Shown here piece by piece: positions 8,608 through 16,937 of a stretch of 64,000 nt of DNA. Made by a program: the position numbers and the translations under genes. Numbering within the stretch: the first letter of the stretch is position 1; every line of letters starts with the position of its first letter. This DNA is from Bin18 sp965242795. GTDB lineage: Bacteria > Desulfobacterota > Binatia > Bin18. Location: the NCBI GenBank assembly GCA_965242795.1, contig OZ251505.1, forward strand, positions 2,728,001 to 2,792,000, written 5' to 3'. Below the pieces are notes generated by a model. The model made no database searches. It was not told the DNA's origin and saw only the letters and a program-made list of their open reading frames with translations.

Positions 8608-9177
8608 ATGACGCTGCAGACCGGAGGACACGTCTTGGGAGAGGCGCTTTCCGAGATCAATCCGCTCAGGGCAACCTATGCGGTGCAGGAGAACGGCACG
8701 ACGGTGTTCCGGGCGCTGGTGAACGGGCAACGGCTCACGGACGGGGTCGCGCAGTATTACCTCCAGCAGGGACAGGTTGTAGGGCAGTCGTTTGATACCG
8801 TCCGCTCGAACCGGCCGGCGGCCTATGCCACACAGGAAAATGGGATCACGGTATTCCGTCACTATCGATCGGCCGTCCGTTGTCTCAAGGCGCGGCGGGA
8901 CACTCCTGCGACAGGGACGAGTGTCGGGGTATCAGCCGGGGCACAGGCAATGAAGATTCTCGAAGCCTTCAGGCGGGCCGGCCTCAGCGAAGAACAAGCG
9001 GGAGACGTCATCGCCGCCATTGACGAAGCCGTCGGAGAGAACGTCACTACCCAAACCGACCTCCACGCTCTTGAATTGTGCTTCTCCAAGCAACTATGGA
9101 CCACGGTTGTCGGCATCGTAACTGCGAACACGGTCGTCATGTTCGGGTTGCTGAAACTACTTCATCCGCCTGAATAG
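8608..9177 (+). CDS. Hypothetical protein with internal repeat and C-terminal membrane anchor
   Basis: 189 aa. The N-terminal half contains two copies of a short unit, YAVQENGTTVFRALVNGQ (about residues 23-40) and YATQENGITVFRHYRSA (about 73-89), separated by about 50 residues. The C-terminal half, ILEAFRRAGLSEEQAGDVIAAIDEAV followed by a short helix and the hydrophobic WTTVVGIVTANTVVMFGLLKLL (about 163-184), resembles small DUF1640/CCDC90-like proteins that have a helix and a terminal transmembrane anchor. The function is unknown. ATG 8608 is the first start in frame and no strong Shine-Dalgarno is seen. Confidence 0.55.
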   Translation: MTLQTGGHVLGEALSEINPLRATYAVQENGTTVFRALVNGQRLTDGVAQYYLQQGQVVGQSFDTVRSNRPAAYATQENGITVFRHYRSAVRCLKARRDTPATGTSVGVSAGAQAMKILEAFRRAGLSEEQAGDVIAAIDEAVGENVTTQTDLHALELCFSKQLWTTVVGIVTANTVVMFGLLKLLHPPE

Positions 9178-9259
9178 CATCAACCCTGGGAGCGCGGGCG
9201 TCCCGCCCGCGTGCGGGCCAGAGATCCGTGTTCCCGGGAACTCGACACGCGTCGCATTT
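9178..9259. repeat. GCGGGCGTCCCGCCCGC palindromic repeat
   Basis: CTGGGAGCGCGGGCGTCCCGCCCGCG-type palindrome at about 9185-9211. A related copy in opposite orientation lies at 35699-35726 between ispD and pilT. It sits between convergent genes and might act as a bidirectional terminator. Confidence 0.6.
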
Positions 9260-10372
9260 TTACTCAGGCACCTCCCATCGCTCCCCGACGGCCAACACTT
9301 TGATCGGGTCCCAGCTTCCGTTGGCGCGTTCGACGGCGCGACGGAGGGTGTGCGGCGCCTCGTCGATGGGCTCATCGGTCAGACGGAAGGTGCCCCAGTG
9401 GCAGGGCAGCATCCATGTCGCCTTCAGGTCAAGGAACGTGCGGTAGGCTTCCGCGGGATTCAAATGTGAGTAGCGCATGATCCAGCGTGGCAGATAGGCG
9501 CCGATGGGCAGCATAGCAACGTCGATAGGACCGAACTTCTTGCCGATCTCCATGAAGCCGTGGAAGTAGCCGGTGTCGCCGGCGAAGTAGTACGTGCGTT
9601 CCGCGTTGCGGACGACCCAGCCGCACCATAACGTCGCGTTCTCTGCTTGGCCGATGCGCCGCGACCAGTGTTGGGTCGGGACGCAGGTAATCTGCCAACG
9701 GTCGTGTTCGACGGTCTGCCACCAGTCGAGTTCGACGGCGCGCCGGTCTTTCTCCGCGAACCACGGGCCCAGCCCCGATGGGACGTACCACGTCACCGTC
9801 CGCGGCAAGGTCTCCACCGTATAGGCGTCCAGATGATCGTAGTGGTTGTGTGACACGACGGCGAAAACGTCGGCGGGGATGGACTCGATCGGCACGCCGG
9901 GTGGGTGGTTTCGCTTGGGAATCAACGCGCGCGTGCCGAAGTGCGGATCGGTCAGAAAGACGTCGGCCTCGTCATGCACGGCGAAGGTGGAATGGCCAAT
10001 CCAGGTGATGGCCGCGCGGCGTTCGGGCGTGGCGAACGAGGCGCCGTCGTTTTCGACGAAGCCGACCTGCGGCGGGTCGCGCCATTCGCCTGTATAAGAA
10101 CTGCGCGAGACCATCCAGCGCAGCAGGTCGGTCGGGTGTTTGTTCCACGCCCGCCAGGGGTTGAACCAAGCCCCAGGCCGGCCGTGGGGCGCATATAACA
10201 ACGCAGGGTCGGCGTTCAGCGCGGGCGTCCGGTCGGGCGGCACCGAGCAGGCGGAGGCGAACGTCACCACGCCCAGCAGCGCGCCGGACAGAGTCCGACG
10301 GAACGGATGGAGCCGCGTGGGAACGGCTGGGCGACCTTCCACGGGAAGCGCGGTTCCGGCGGCGGGCGTCAC
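9260..10372 (-). CDS. Metallo-beta-lactamase-fold hydrolase, lipoprotein
   Basis: 370 aa from GTG 10372, whose GTGA overlaps the msrP stop. The N-terminus has a signal peptide and lipobox (LLGVVTFASAC). The MBL fold follows: ITWIGHSTFAVH, FLTDPHFG, the metal motif VVSHNHYDHLD (H-x-H-x-D-H), PTQHWSRR, YYFAGDTGYFHGF and LPCHWGTF. This arrangement is that of the NAPE-phospholipase D/UlaG-like L-ascorbate branch of MBL proteins; the substrate is unknown. The lipobox implies attachment to a membrane on the periplasmic side, next to the periplasmic enzyme MsrP with which it is translationally coupled. Confidence 0.85.
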   Translation of the reverse strand: MTPAAGTALPVEGRPAVPTRLHPFRRTLSGALLGVVTFASACSVPPDRTPALNADPALLYAPHGRPGAWFNPWRAWNKHPTDLLRWMVSRSSYTGEWRDPPQVGFVENDGASFATPERRAAITWIGHSTFAVHDEADVFLTDPHFGTRALIPKRNHPPGVPIESIPADVFAVVSHNHYDHLDAYTVETLPRTVTWYVPSGLGPWFAEKDRRAVELDWWQTVEHDRWQITCVPTQHWSRRIGQAENATLWCGWVVRNAERTYYFAGDTGYFHGFMEIGKKFGPIDVAMLPIGAYLPRWIMRYSHLNPAEAYRTFLDLKATWMLPCHWGTFRLTDEPIDEAPHTLRRAVERANGSWDPIKVLAVGERWEVPE

Positions 10373-11355
10373 GCGGCGTACAGCCCGGCGACGAACTCGC
10401 CGTAGCCGTTGTACGGCAGGGTCGCGCGGACTTCCCGCGTGCCCAGGATGCGCTCGCTCGCCTGTGACCAGCGCGGATGCGGCACCGCGGGGTCCACGTT
10501 CGCCACGAAGTCGTATTCGTGCGGAATGATCGTGTTCCAGAACGTGGCCGGCCGCTGGTCCACGAACTCGATGCGCACGATGGACTTGATGCTCTTGAAG
10601 CCGTACTTCCACGGCACCACCAGCCGGATCGCCGCGCCGTGCTGCTTGGTCAGTTCGTGGCCGTAGATGCCGGTCACGAACAGCGCCAGTTCGTTGGTCG
10701 CCTCGGCCATCGTCAGCCCCTCGAAATACGGCCACGGATAGACCGTGTTGCGCATACCGGGCGCCTGTTCCGGGTCGTTGAAGGTCACCATGCGGAGATG
10801 CGTGGCGGACGCGAGAGGCTGGACCAGGTCGACGAGCGCCTTGATCGGAAAACCCGTCCAGGGCACGGCCATGGACCAGGCTTCCACGCAGCGGTGACGG
10901 TACAGGCGTTCCTCCAACGGCATACGGCGCACGAGGTCGTCGATGTCGAACGTCTGCGGCTTGTGGACCAGCCCGGCCACCTCGACCTGCCAGGGCCGCG
11001 TCCGGAACTGCGCTGCGAGCGGCGCAACCAGGGTCTTGCGGGAACTGAACTCGTAGAAGTTGTTGTACGTGGCGGCCTCGCGCTCGTCGGTCAGCGGCCG
11101 GTCCAGGCGGTAACGGGCGTTGCGTTGTGCGGGATACAGGTCCGCGGTCGCGCTGGGATCGGGAATGCCGGGGATCGGCTTGGCCTCCTCGGCATCCGAA
11201 CGTGCGCAGCCGGCCAGCGTGCCCAGGCCGCCCAAGGTCGTCGTTACCCCGGCTACGCCGAGCGCATGCAAAAATCTACGGCGGTTGAGAAAAACGTCTT
11301 CGGGTGTGGCCGTGCGTTCGGGAATTTTCCAGCCGGCTTTCGTGCGGATCAGCAT
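10369..11355 (-). CDS. msrP: Protein-methionine-sulfoxide reductase catalytic subunit MsrP
   Basis: 328 aa, molybdopterin protein of the YedY/MsrP type that repairs methionine sulfoxide in periplasmic proteins. The Tat signal is NRRRFLHALGVAGV (about residues 24-37). The family run YNNFYEFSSRK, then RHRCVEAWSMAVPWTGFPIKAL with the molybdenum-ligating Cys, and AIRLVVPWKYGFKSIKSIVRIEF are all present. Start ATG 11355 follows GGAAAGGA on the minus strand; the longer open frame to 11412 lacks a better start. The haem-membrane partner msrQ, usually adjacent, is not present; the next gene is instead an overlapping MBL lipoprotein. Confidence 0.95.
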   Translation of the reverse strand: MLIRTKAGWKIPERTATPEDVFLNRRRFLHALGVAGVTTTLGGLGTLAGCARSDAEEAKPIPGIPDPSATADLYPAQRNARYRLDRPLTDEREAATYNNFYEFSSRKTLVAPLAAQFRTRPWQVEVAGLVHKPQTFDIDDLVRRMPLEERLYRHRCVEAWSMAVPWTGFPIKALVDLVQPLASATHLRMVTFNDPEQAPGMRNTVYPWPYFEGLTMAEATNELALFVTGIYGHELTKQHGAAIRLVVPWKYGFKSIKSIVRIEFVDQRPATFWNTIIPHEYDFVANVDPAVPHPRWSQASERILGTREVRATLPYNGYGEFVAGLYAA

Positions 11356-11678
11356 GATACGTCCTTTCCGAGGCGTGCACGATTCGCACGCGACCGGCTC
11401 ATGGTAGGCCAAGTGGATGTCCAGTCAACCGAGACTGCCGGCCAATAGTGTATCGATCTGAACGTTTTTTCTGACACCTGTGTCGGTTTCATCTTTCCTT
11501 GATCCAACTCACGACCCGGAAGGGCGACGCATGCGTCGCCCCTACAACCACGAGTTCCCGTCGGTTTGCAGGGAATACCCGCAATCTGTCGCCGATTGTC
11601 AAGCCGAACGAGTTGTGAGAAGGATTGGGGGCCGCGGCCCAATCTTCCGTTTCGGGCGGCGGCGTTCGAGGAGGCTGC
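11356..11678. other. Divergent promoter region between msrP and CoA transferase
   Basis: It contains a perfect 20-bp palindrome GGGCGACGCATGCGTCGCCC (11522-11541), similar to the short GTAGGGGC-type elements elsewhere. No promoter could be assigned with confidence. Confidence 0.5.
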
Positions 11679-12938
11679 ATGTCCGACACCACCCCATCTC
11701 CACCGAAACTGCTGGCCGGCGTGAGCGTGGTCGATTTTACGCAGTATCTGGCCGGGCCGTCGGCGACGCGGCTGATGGCAGACCTGGGCGCCGAGGTCAT
11801 CAAGCTGGAACGCGCGCCGCAGGGTGACCTGGGCCGGCAGATCCATTTGCTGGAACACGGCCAGAGCGCGCTCTACTTGGGGGCCTGCGCGGGCAAGAAG
11901 AGCGTCTGTGTGGAACTCAAGGACCCGCGCGGCCGCGACCTCGCCTACGACCTCGTCCGGCAGGCCGACGTCGTGGTGGAAAACTACAGCCCCGGCGTCA
12001 TGGCACGCCTGGAGCTCGACTACGATACGCTCAGGAAACACAACCCGAAGCTCATCATGGCGTCCGTCTCCGGGTACGGGCAGGACGGACCGTACGCAAA
12101 GCACACCAGCTTCGACATCATCGCCCAGGCGCAGAGCGGCGTCATGGCCATGACGGGCGAGCCGGACGGGCCGCCGACCTACGTGGGCGACTATTTCGGC
12201 GACCCCAACGCGGGCATCCACGCGGCGCTGGCGATCTGCGCTGCGCTCTTCCACCGGGCGACGAGCGGGCAGGGACAGTACATCGACGTGTCCCAACTCG
12301 AATCGCTGGTGTATCTCGACTACATCAACTTTCCGCTGTTCCTGATGACGCACGGCGCGGTCGTGCCGCACCGCTTCGGCAGCGACTTCTTCAACGTGTG
12401 TCCCTACGGCGTGTACAAATCCAAGCAGGGCCACATCGTCTTCGCCGTGGTGCAGCATCAGTGGCCGGCGCTCGTCCGGGCGCTGGGCAAGCCCGAGCTG
12501 GCGGACGACCCCCGCTTCGCCACGATGGACGCTCGGCTGGAACGCTGCGACGAGGTACGCACCCTCATCGAAGACTGGCTGCAATCGTTCGACGACGACG
12601 AAACGCCACTCGAGATTCTGGCCGAGGCGCGCGTGCCTACTGCACCCGTGCTCGACATTCCCCGGGCCGCGGCCCATCCGCAACTCCAGGCCCGCGGGTT
12701 GTTCCAGGACGTGCCGCACCCGCTGCTCGGCCCCACGCCGATCGCCAAGGCGCCGTTCCATTTTTCCGACGCCAGCGTGGAGATTCCCTTTCGGGCCGCC
12801 TTTCTGGGCGAGCACAACGAAGAGGTGTTGCGAACCAGGTTGGCGTACACGGACGAGCGGATCGCCGCGCTGTACGCGGACGGCGTGCTGGTGCAGGACG
12901 AGCGCGTCCGCGAGTTGTCCGACGCGGATGAGACTTGA
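11679..12938 (+). CDS. CaiB/BaiF family (class III) CoA-transferase
   Basis: 419 aa. The signature features of family III CoA-transferases are LAGVSVVDFTQYLAGPSATRLMADLGAEVIKLE at the N-terminus, CVELKDPRGRDL, VVVENYSPGVM with the flanking RLELDYDTLRKHNPKLI, SGYGQDGPYA, and YVGDYFGDPNAG, where the Asp that forms the acyl-anhydride with substrate is located. It transfers CoA between carboxylic acids; the natural pair is unknown. The start ATG 11679 follows CGAGGAGG (11667-11673). An enoyl-CoA hydratase follows on the same strand 216 bp downstream, separated by a repeat, which suggests a joint role in carboxylate or aromatic-acid catabolism. Confidence 0.92.
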   Translation: MSDTTPSPPKLLAGVSVVDFTQYLAGPSATRLMADLGAEVIKLERAPQGDLGRQIHLLEHGQSALYLGACAGKKSVCVELKDPRGRDLAYDLVRQADVVVENYSPGVMARLELDYDTLRKHNPKLIMASVSGYGQDGPYAKHTSFDIIAQAQSGVMAMTGEPDGPPTYVGDYFGDPNAGIHAALAICAALFHRATSGQGQYIDVSQLESLVYLDYINFPLFLMTHGAVVPHRFGSDFFNVCPYGVYKSKQGHIVFAVVQHQWPALVRALGKPELADDPRFATMDARLERCDEVRTLIEDWLQSFDDDETPLEILAEARVPTAPVLDIPRAAAHPQLQARGLFQDVPHPLLGPTPIAKAPFHFSDASVEIPFRAAFLGEHNEEVLRTRLAYTDERIAALYADGVLVQDERVRELSDADET

Positions 12939-13154
12939 CGTCGGTTAGGACGTTGGAACGTCGGTTCGTCAGGGAAAGGGAAGGGCATACAAGACGATCC
13001 CGAAGAGAGTTCTTCTTCGTCATATCCGCGCAAGCAGGTATCCATCCTCTGGATTCCCGGCGCGAACCCCGAACCTGATCCGGGGTTCGCGGGAATGACG
13101 ACCGGGGAGATCGTCGAGTATGCGACTCTCTTTAGTTCTATCGGGGAGGGCACG
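12939..13154. repeat. GTCAT/GGAATCC repeat with leader module
   Basis: Leader module CATACAAGACGATCCCG at 12986-13002, followed by a TCGTCAT...GCAAGCAGGTATCCA...GGATTCCC...GGGAATGACG hairpin-like repeat (about 13016-13101). It lies between the CoA transferase and enoyl-CoA hydratase genes. Confidence 0.8.
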
Positions 13155-13976
13155 ATGTACGACAATCTCATTTTCGAGAAGAAAGATGCGATCGGCTATC
13201 TGACGCTCGACCGGCCGAGCAAGCTCAACTCCCTCAGCCGGGAGTTGATGACCGAACTGGGCGTCGTACTCGACGCCATCGAAGCGGATGACGACGTGCG
13301 CGTCGTGATCCTGACCGGCGCCGGCCGCGCGTTCTCCGCGGGGTTCAACATCGCGCCGGTCGCCGGCGAGCCCGAGCTGTACGATCGCGCCGCGGACGAC
13401 TGGCGCTCCGAACTCAAGCGCAACGTCGACATCTTTCTGAAGATCTGGCACTCCGCCAAGCCGTACATCGCGGCGATCAACGGCTACGCGCTGGCCGGGG
13501 CGTGCGAGTTGGCGCAGTTGTGTGACATCAAGATCGCCTCCGAACAGGCGGTGCTGGGCGAGCCCGAAATCCGCTTCGGGACCGGCCCGCCCGTGCTGGT
13601 CACGCCGTTCAGCGTGGGCTTCGCCAAGGCTAAGGAACTGTTGCTGACCGGCGAGATGATCTCCGCGCACGAGGCCGAACGGCTCGGCATGATCAACCGC
13701 GTCGTGCCGCACGAGCGGCTCATGGCCGAGTGCGAGAAGACGGCCCGCAAGCTGGTCAAGATCGCCGAGGTGGGCGTCGAGTTCAACAAGGCGGCCATCA
13801 ACCGCGCGTACGAGAACATGGGGTTTCTGAACAGCATCGCCCAGAATCTCGACCTCGTGGTCATGTTCGACACGACGCGCACCGCGGAGCAGGAAACCTT
13901 CAACCGTATCCGCAACGACAAAGGCTTGCGCGCCGCACTCGACTGGCGGGACGCGCTGTTCAGGGAAGACGACTGA
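13155..13976 (+). CDS. Enoyl-CoA hydratase/isomerase family protein
   Basis: 273 aa crotonase fold. LTLDRPSKLNSLSRELMTEL, VVILTGAGRAFSAGFNIAPV (first oxyanion-hole strand), YIAAINGYALAGACELAQLCDIKIAS (second oxyanion-hole G and the hydratase region), FGTGPPVLVTPFSVG and AKELLLTGEMISAHEAERLGMINRVVP are in family order. The region normally holding the two catalytic glutamates reads E-L-A-Q (helix 3) and PP-V (helix 4), so at least one classical Glu is not obvious and the reaction could be isomerase- or lyase-type. Start ATG 13155 with GGGGAGGG (13143-13150). Confidence 0.88.
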   Translation: MYDNLIFEKKDAIGYLTLDRPSKLNSLSRELMTELGVVLDAIEADDDVRVVILTGAGRAFSAGFNIAPVAGEPELYDRAADDWRSELKRNVDIFLKIWHSAKPYIAAINGYALAGACELAQLCDIKIASEQAVLGEPEIRFGTGPPVLVTPFSVGFAKAKELLLTGEMISAHEAERLGMINRVVPHERLMAECEKTARKLVKIAEVGVEFNKAAINRAYENMGFLNSIAQNLDLVVMFDTTRTAEQETFNRIRNDKGLRAALDWRDALFREDD

Positions 13977-13984
13977 CCAGGCGC

Positions 13985-16207
13985 GTGCGACCCGCCGTTT
14001 TCGCCCTCCTGATCGGCCTGTCGATCCTGGCCTGCGCGGCGCCTGCGCTTCCGCAAACCGGGGATGCGGAGGCGCGCGAAGTGCCGACGGAGCGGCCCAT
14101 TCTCTTGGAGGGCCTGCGCGTCACGCCCGGACGCGCATCGCTGCGGGCGGTTCCCCTGCGGCACCCGATCGTCCTGGACGGCAAGCTCGACGAGCCGGCG
14201 TGGCAGAGCGCGCCGGTCGCCGACGATTTCCGGCAGCGCGAACCCGACGAGGGCGCGCCCGCCTCACAGGCCACGCAGGTCCGCGTCCTCTATACCCCCA
14301 CCACGCTGTACGTCGGCGTGACCTGCCACGACACCGACCCCGACGCGATCGTCACGACGCGCTTCAACCGCGACGCCGTGTTGGACGCGGACGACCGCGT
14401 CTCGCTGCTGTTCGACACGTTCGCGGACCGGCGCAACGCGTTCAAATTCCAGACCAACTCGGTCGGCGCGCGCGTGGACGAGCTCGTCGGCGACGACGGC
14501 GAGGTGGACAATCGGGATTGGAACGGCATCTGGAACGTGAAGACCGTGCGGACGGCGACCGGCTGGAGCGCGGAATTCGAAATCCCGTTCCAGACGCTCA
14601 GCTTCGCGCCCGGGCAGACGAGCTGGGGCTTCAACGTCCAGCGCATCATCAAACGCCGGACGGAAGAAACGGTCTGGACCGGCCACCGCCAGAATCTGGA
14701 CTTCGACCGCGTGTCCAACGCCGGTCGCCTCGACGACCTGCACGGCCTGTCGCAGCGCGGCGGCCTGGATTTCTCGCCGTTTCTGACGACCGAGGTGCGC
14801 CGCAACTCCGCGGCGTTCAAGCCGGGCTTCGACCTGTTCTACAAACTCACGCCCGGGCTCACGCTGAGCCTGACGCTGAACACCGACTTCTCCGAAGCCG
14901 AGGTCGACGACACGCAGGTCAACCTGACGCGCTTCTCGCTGTTCTTCCCGGAAAAGCGACAGTTCTTCCTGGAGGACGCGCCCAACTTCGCGGTGGACGG
15001 GCTGACGCCGACCTCGGGGCCGCTGGTCATCATCCCCTTCTTCAGCCGGCGCATTGGCATTGCGGACGACGGCAAGACGGTCGATCTGATCGGCGGCGGC
15101 AAGCTCAGCGGCCGCATCGGCAAGTACCGGCTGGGGCTGCTGAGCGTGCAGACGCAGGAGCGCGACCCGGTGCCGGGCGAGAACTTCAGCGTCATCCGCG
15201 TCAAGCGCGACGTGGGCAGGCAGGCGTCGATCGGGCTGATCGCCACGCGGCGCACGCCCGAAAACGGCGACGCGACCGGCCTGTACGGCCACGACTTCCT
15301 ATACAAGACCACCGACCTGTGGGGCGACCGGAACCTGACCATCACGTCGTTCGTCCTGAAGAGTTTCGCCCCGACCGCGCGCAAGAACTGGGCATGGGGC
15401 GGGCAACTCGACCTGCCCAACGACACGTGGCGCATCTTCGGCACCTACCGCGAGGTGCAGCGCGACTTCGACGCCACCCTCGGCTTCGTGCCGCGCAAGG
15501 GCATCCGCCGCTTCGGCTGGTTCCTGGAGGCCGCGCCGCGGCCCGGTCGCTGGCATACGCGCCAGGTTTCGTGCGCGTTCGACGGCAACTACATCACCGA
15601 CCAGGATACGAATCGCCTGCTGACCCGCAACATCGTGCTGCCCTGTGAGTGGCGCTTCGAGAGCGGCGACAAGCTCGCGTTTCGGACGTGGCACCAGTTC
15701 GAGCGCCTGACCGAAGATTTCGCCATCAGCCGCGGGGTCACTCTCTCGCCCGACCGCTACACCTTCCGCCGCTACATGGTCAAAGCCGAGACCGCGGACA
15801 AGCGCCCGCTGTCGGCCAGCCTGACCTACTATTGGGGCGACTACTACAGCGGCGAGCGGGACAGTTGGCTCGCACGCCTCAACTTTCAGCCCGGGCCGCG
15901 GCTGTTCCTGAGCCCCGAATACCAGCAGAACGACATCCGCCTGCCCGAGGGCGATTTCGCCGTACGGCTGTTGCGGGTGCGGCTGGACGCGGCCCTCAGC
16001 CCGGACCTGTCGTGGTTCAGCGTCGTACAATACGACAACGTCTCCGACGTGCTGAGCCTCAACACGCGCATCCGCTGGATCGTGGAGCCGGGCAACGACC
16101 TGTTCCTGATCTACAACCACCGCTGGCTCGACGACCCCACGGACGGCGGCTTCCGCACCATCGGCCGTGAAGCCCGTTTCAAGGTGCAGTACACCTACCG
16201 CTTCTGA
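13985..16207 (+). CDS. DUF5916-type outer-membrane protein with CBM9-like N-terminal domain
   Basis: 740 aa from GTG 13985, 8 bp after the hydratase stop. The signal peptide is AVFALLIGLSILACAAPALP. Residues about 50-240 form a carbohydrate-binding-module-9-like domain (IVLDGKLDEPAWQSAPVADDF, VRVLYTPTTLYVGVTCHD, GWSAEFEIPFQTLSF). The rest (NTDFSEAEVDDTQVNLTRFSLFFPEKRQFFLE, a conserved DUF5916 motif, then many aromatic-ending strands) is a beta-barrel terminating in YTYRF, the C-terminal aromatic of outer-membrane proteins. The substrate or ligand is unknown. Proximity to the hydratase suggests one transcript. Confidence 0.88.
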   Translation: MRPAVFALLIGLSILACAAPALPQTGDAEAREVPTERPILLEGLRVTPGRASLRAVPLRHPIVLDGKLDEPAWQSAPVADDFRQREPDEGAPASQATQVRVLYTPTTLYVGVTCHDTDPDAIVTTRFNRDAVLDADDRVSLLFDTFADRRNAFKFQTNSVGARVDELVGDDGEVDNRDWNGIWNVKTVRTATGWSAEFEIPFQTLSFAPGQTSWGFNVQRIIKRRTEETVWTGHRQNLDFDRVSNAGRLDDLHGLSQRGGLDFSPFLTTEVRRNSAAFKPGFDLFYKLTPGLTLSLTLNTDFSEAEVDDTQVNLTRFSLFFPEKRQFFLEDAPNFAVDGLTPTSGPLVIIPFFSRRIGIADDGKTVDLIGGGKLSGRIGKYRLGLLSVQTQERDPVPGENFSVIRVKRDVGRQASIGLIATRRTPENGDATGLYGHDFLYKTTDLWGDRNLTITSFVLKSFAPTARKNWAWGGQLDLPNDTWRIFGTYREVQRDFDATLGFVPRKGIRRFGWFLEAAPRPGRWHTRQVSCAFDGNYITDQDTNRLLTRNIVLPCEWRFESGDKLAFRTWHQFERLTEDFAISRGVTLSPDRYTFRRYMVKAETADKRPLSASLTYYWGDYYSGERDSWLARLNFQPGPRLFLSPEYQQNDIRLPEGDFAVRLLRVRLDAALSPDLSWFSVVQYDNVSDVLSLNTRIRWIVEPGNDLFLIYNHRWLDDPTDGGFRTIGREARFKVQYTYRF

Positions 16208-16297
16208 GCGTGGATCGGGTTTGCGCGGGGCGGCCCGATCTCTGTAAACGGAGAAGTAGCGGAGAGCGTAACGCCTTCATCGCGTCGGGAGGACGAC

Positions 16298-16716
16298 ATG
16301 GGAGAAATCACGGTCGATGTAACACTCGAAAATCCTATCGACCGCGGCGTTTTCGAGCGAGGGGCCGGCGAGGAAGTCGATATACGCCGGACCAGCATCA
16401 AGGCGACTGTCGATACCGGCGCGGTCATGTTGGTCCTGCCGCAAAACGTGGTGAGCGGCTCGGATTGCAAATCCTCCGCACCGTCGTGGTTTCCTATGCG
16501 GACGAACGCAAGGAAGAACACCCGGTGGCCGGGCCATTGACCATTCACATCGGCAATCGTTTCATGAGCACCGACTGCATTGTCGGCCCGCCACTGAGTG
16601 AGGCCTCGATCGGCCAGATCGTGCTTGAGGCGCTGGATTTACTCGCCGACTGCACGAAGCGGACTCTAACGCCACGCCCGGAGTCACCGGATTATCCCCT
16701 GTTGAAACTCAAGTGA
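16298..16716 (+). pseudogene. Clan AA aspartic protease-like protein, frameshifted
   Basis: The first frame from ATG 16298 reads MGEITVDVTLENPIDRGVF...IKATVDTGAVMLVLPQNVV, containing the retropepsin-type active-site D-T-G-A. From about 16450 homology continues one frame over: ERLGLQILRTVVVSYADERKEE, then PVAGPLTIHIGNRFMSTDCIVGP, IGQIVLEALDLLADC and PRPESPDYPLLKLK, ending at TGA 16714-16716. GTGGTGAGCGG would be continuous as GTGGTGGAGCGG, so a single G is missing. The joined product, about 139 aa, is the size of the small bacterial clan-AA aspartic proteases. As sequenced, only an 80-aa product lacking the C-terminal half would be made. Confidence 0.8.
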
Positions 16717-16937
16717 GCCGTGCTTCAGGCAGCCCATCGTGGAGGAGTCCCAACGTGTCGCCCCCGACTGCCAACAACGATACCCACCCGAATCGGAAAA
16801 CCTCGATCAGAAACTTCATCCGCTCCGTTCTGGGGTCAACCATCGGAAAACCCTGGGGAGGTTTAAGCCGGAGGACAACGCTGCATAGCGCCGAGGACGT
16901 TAGGCGAGGAAGTCGCCCCGACTTTGCCGGACGAGAA

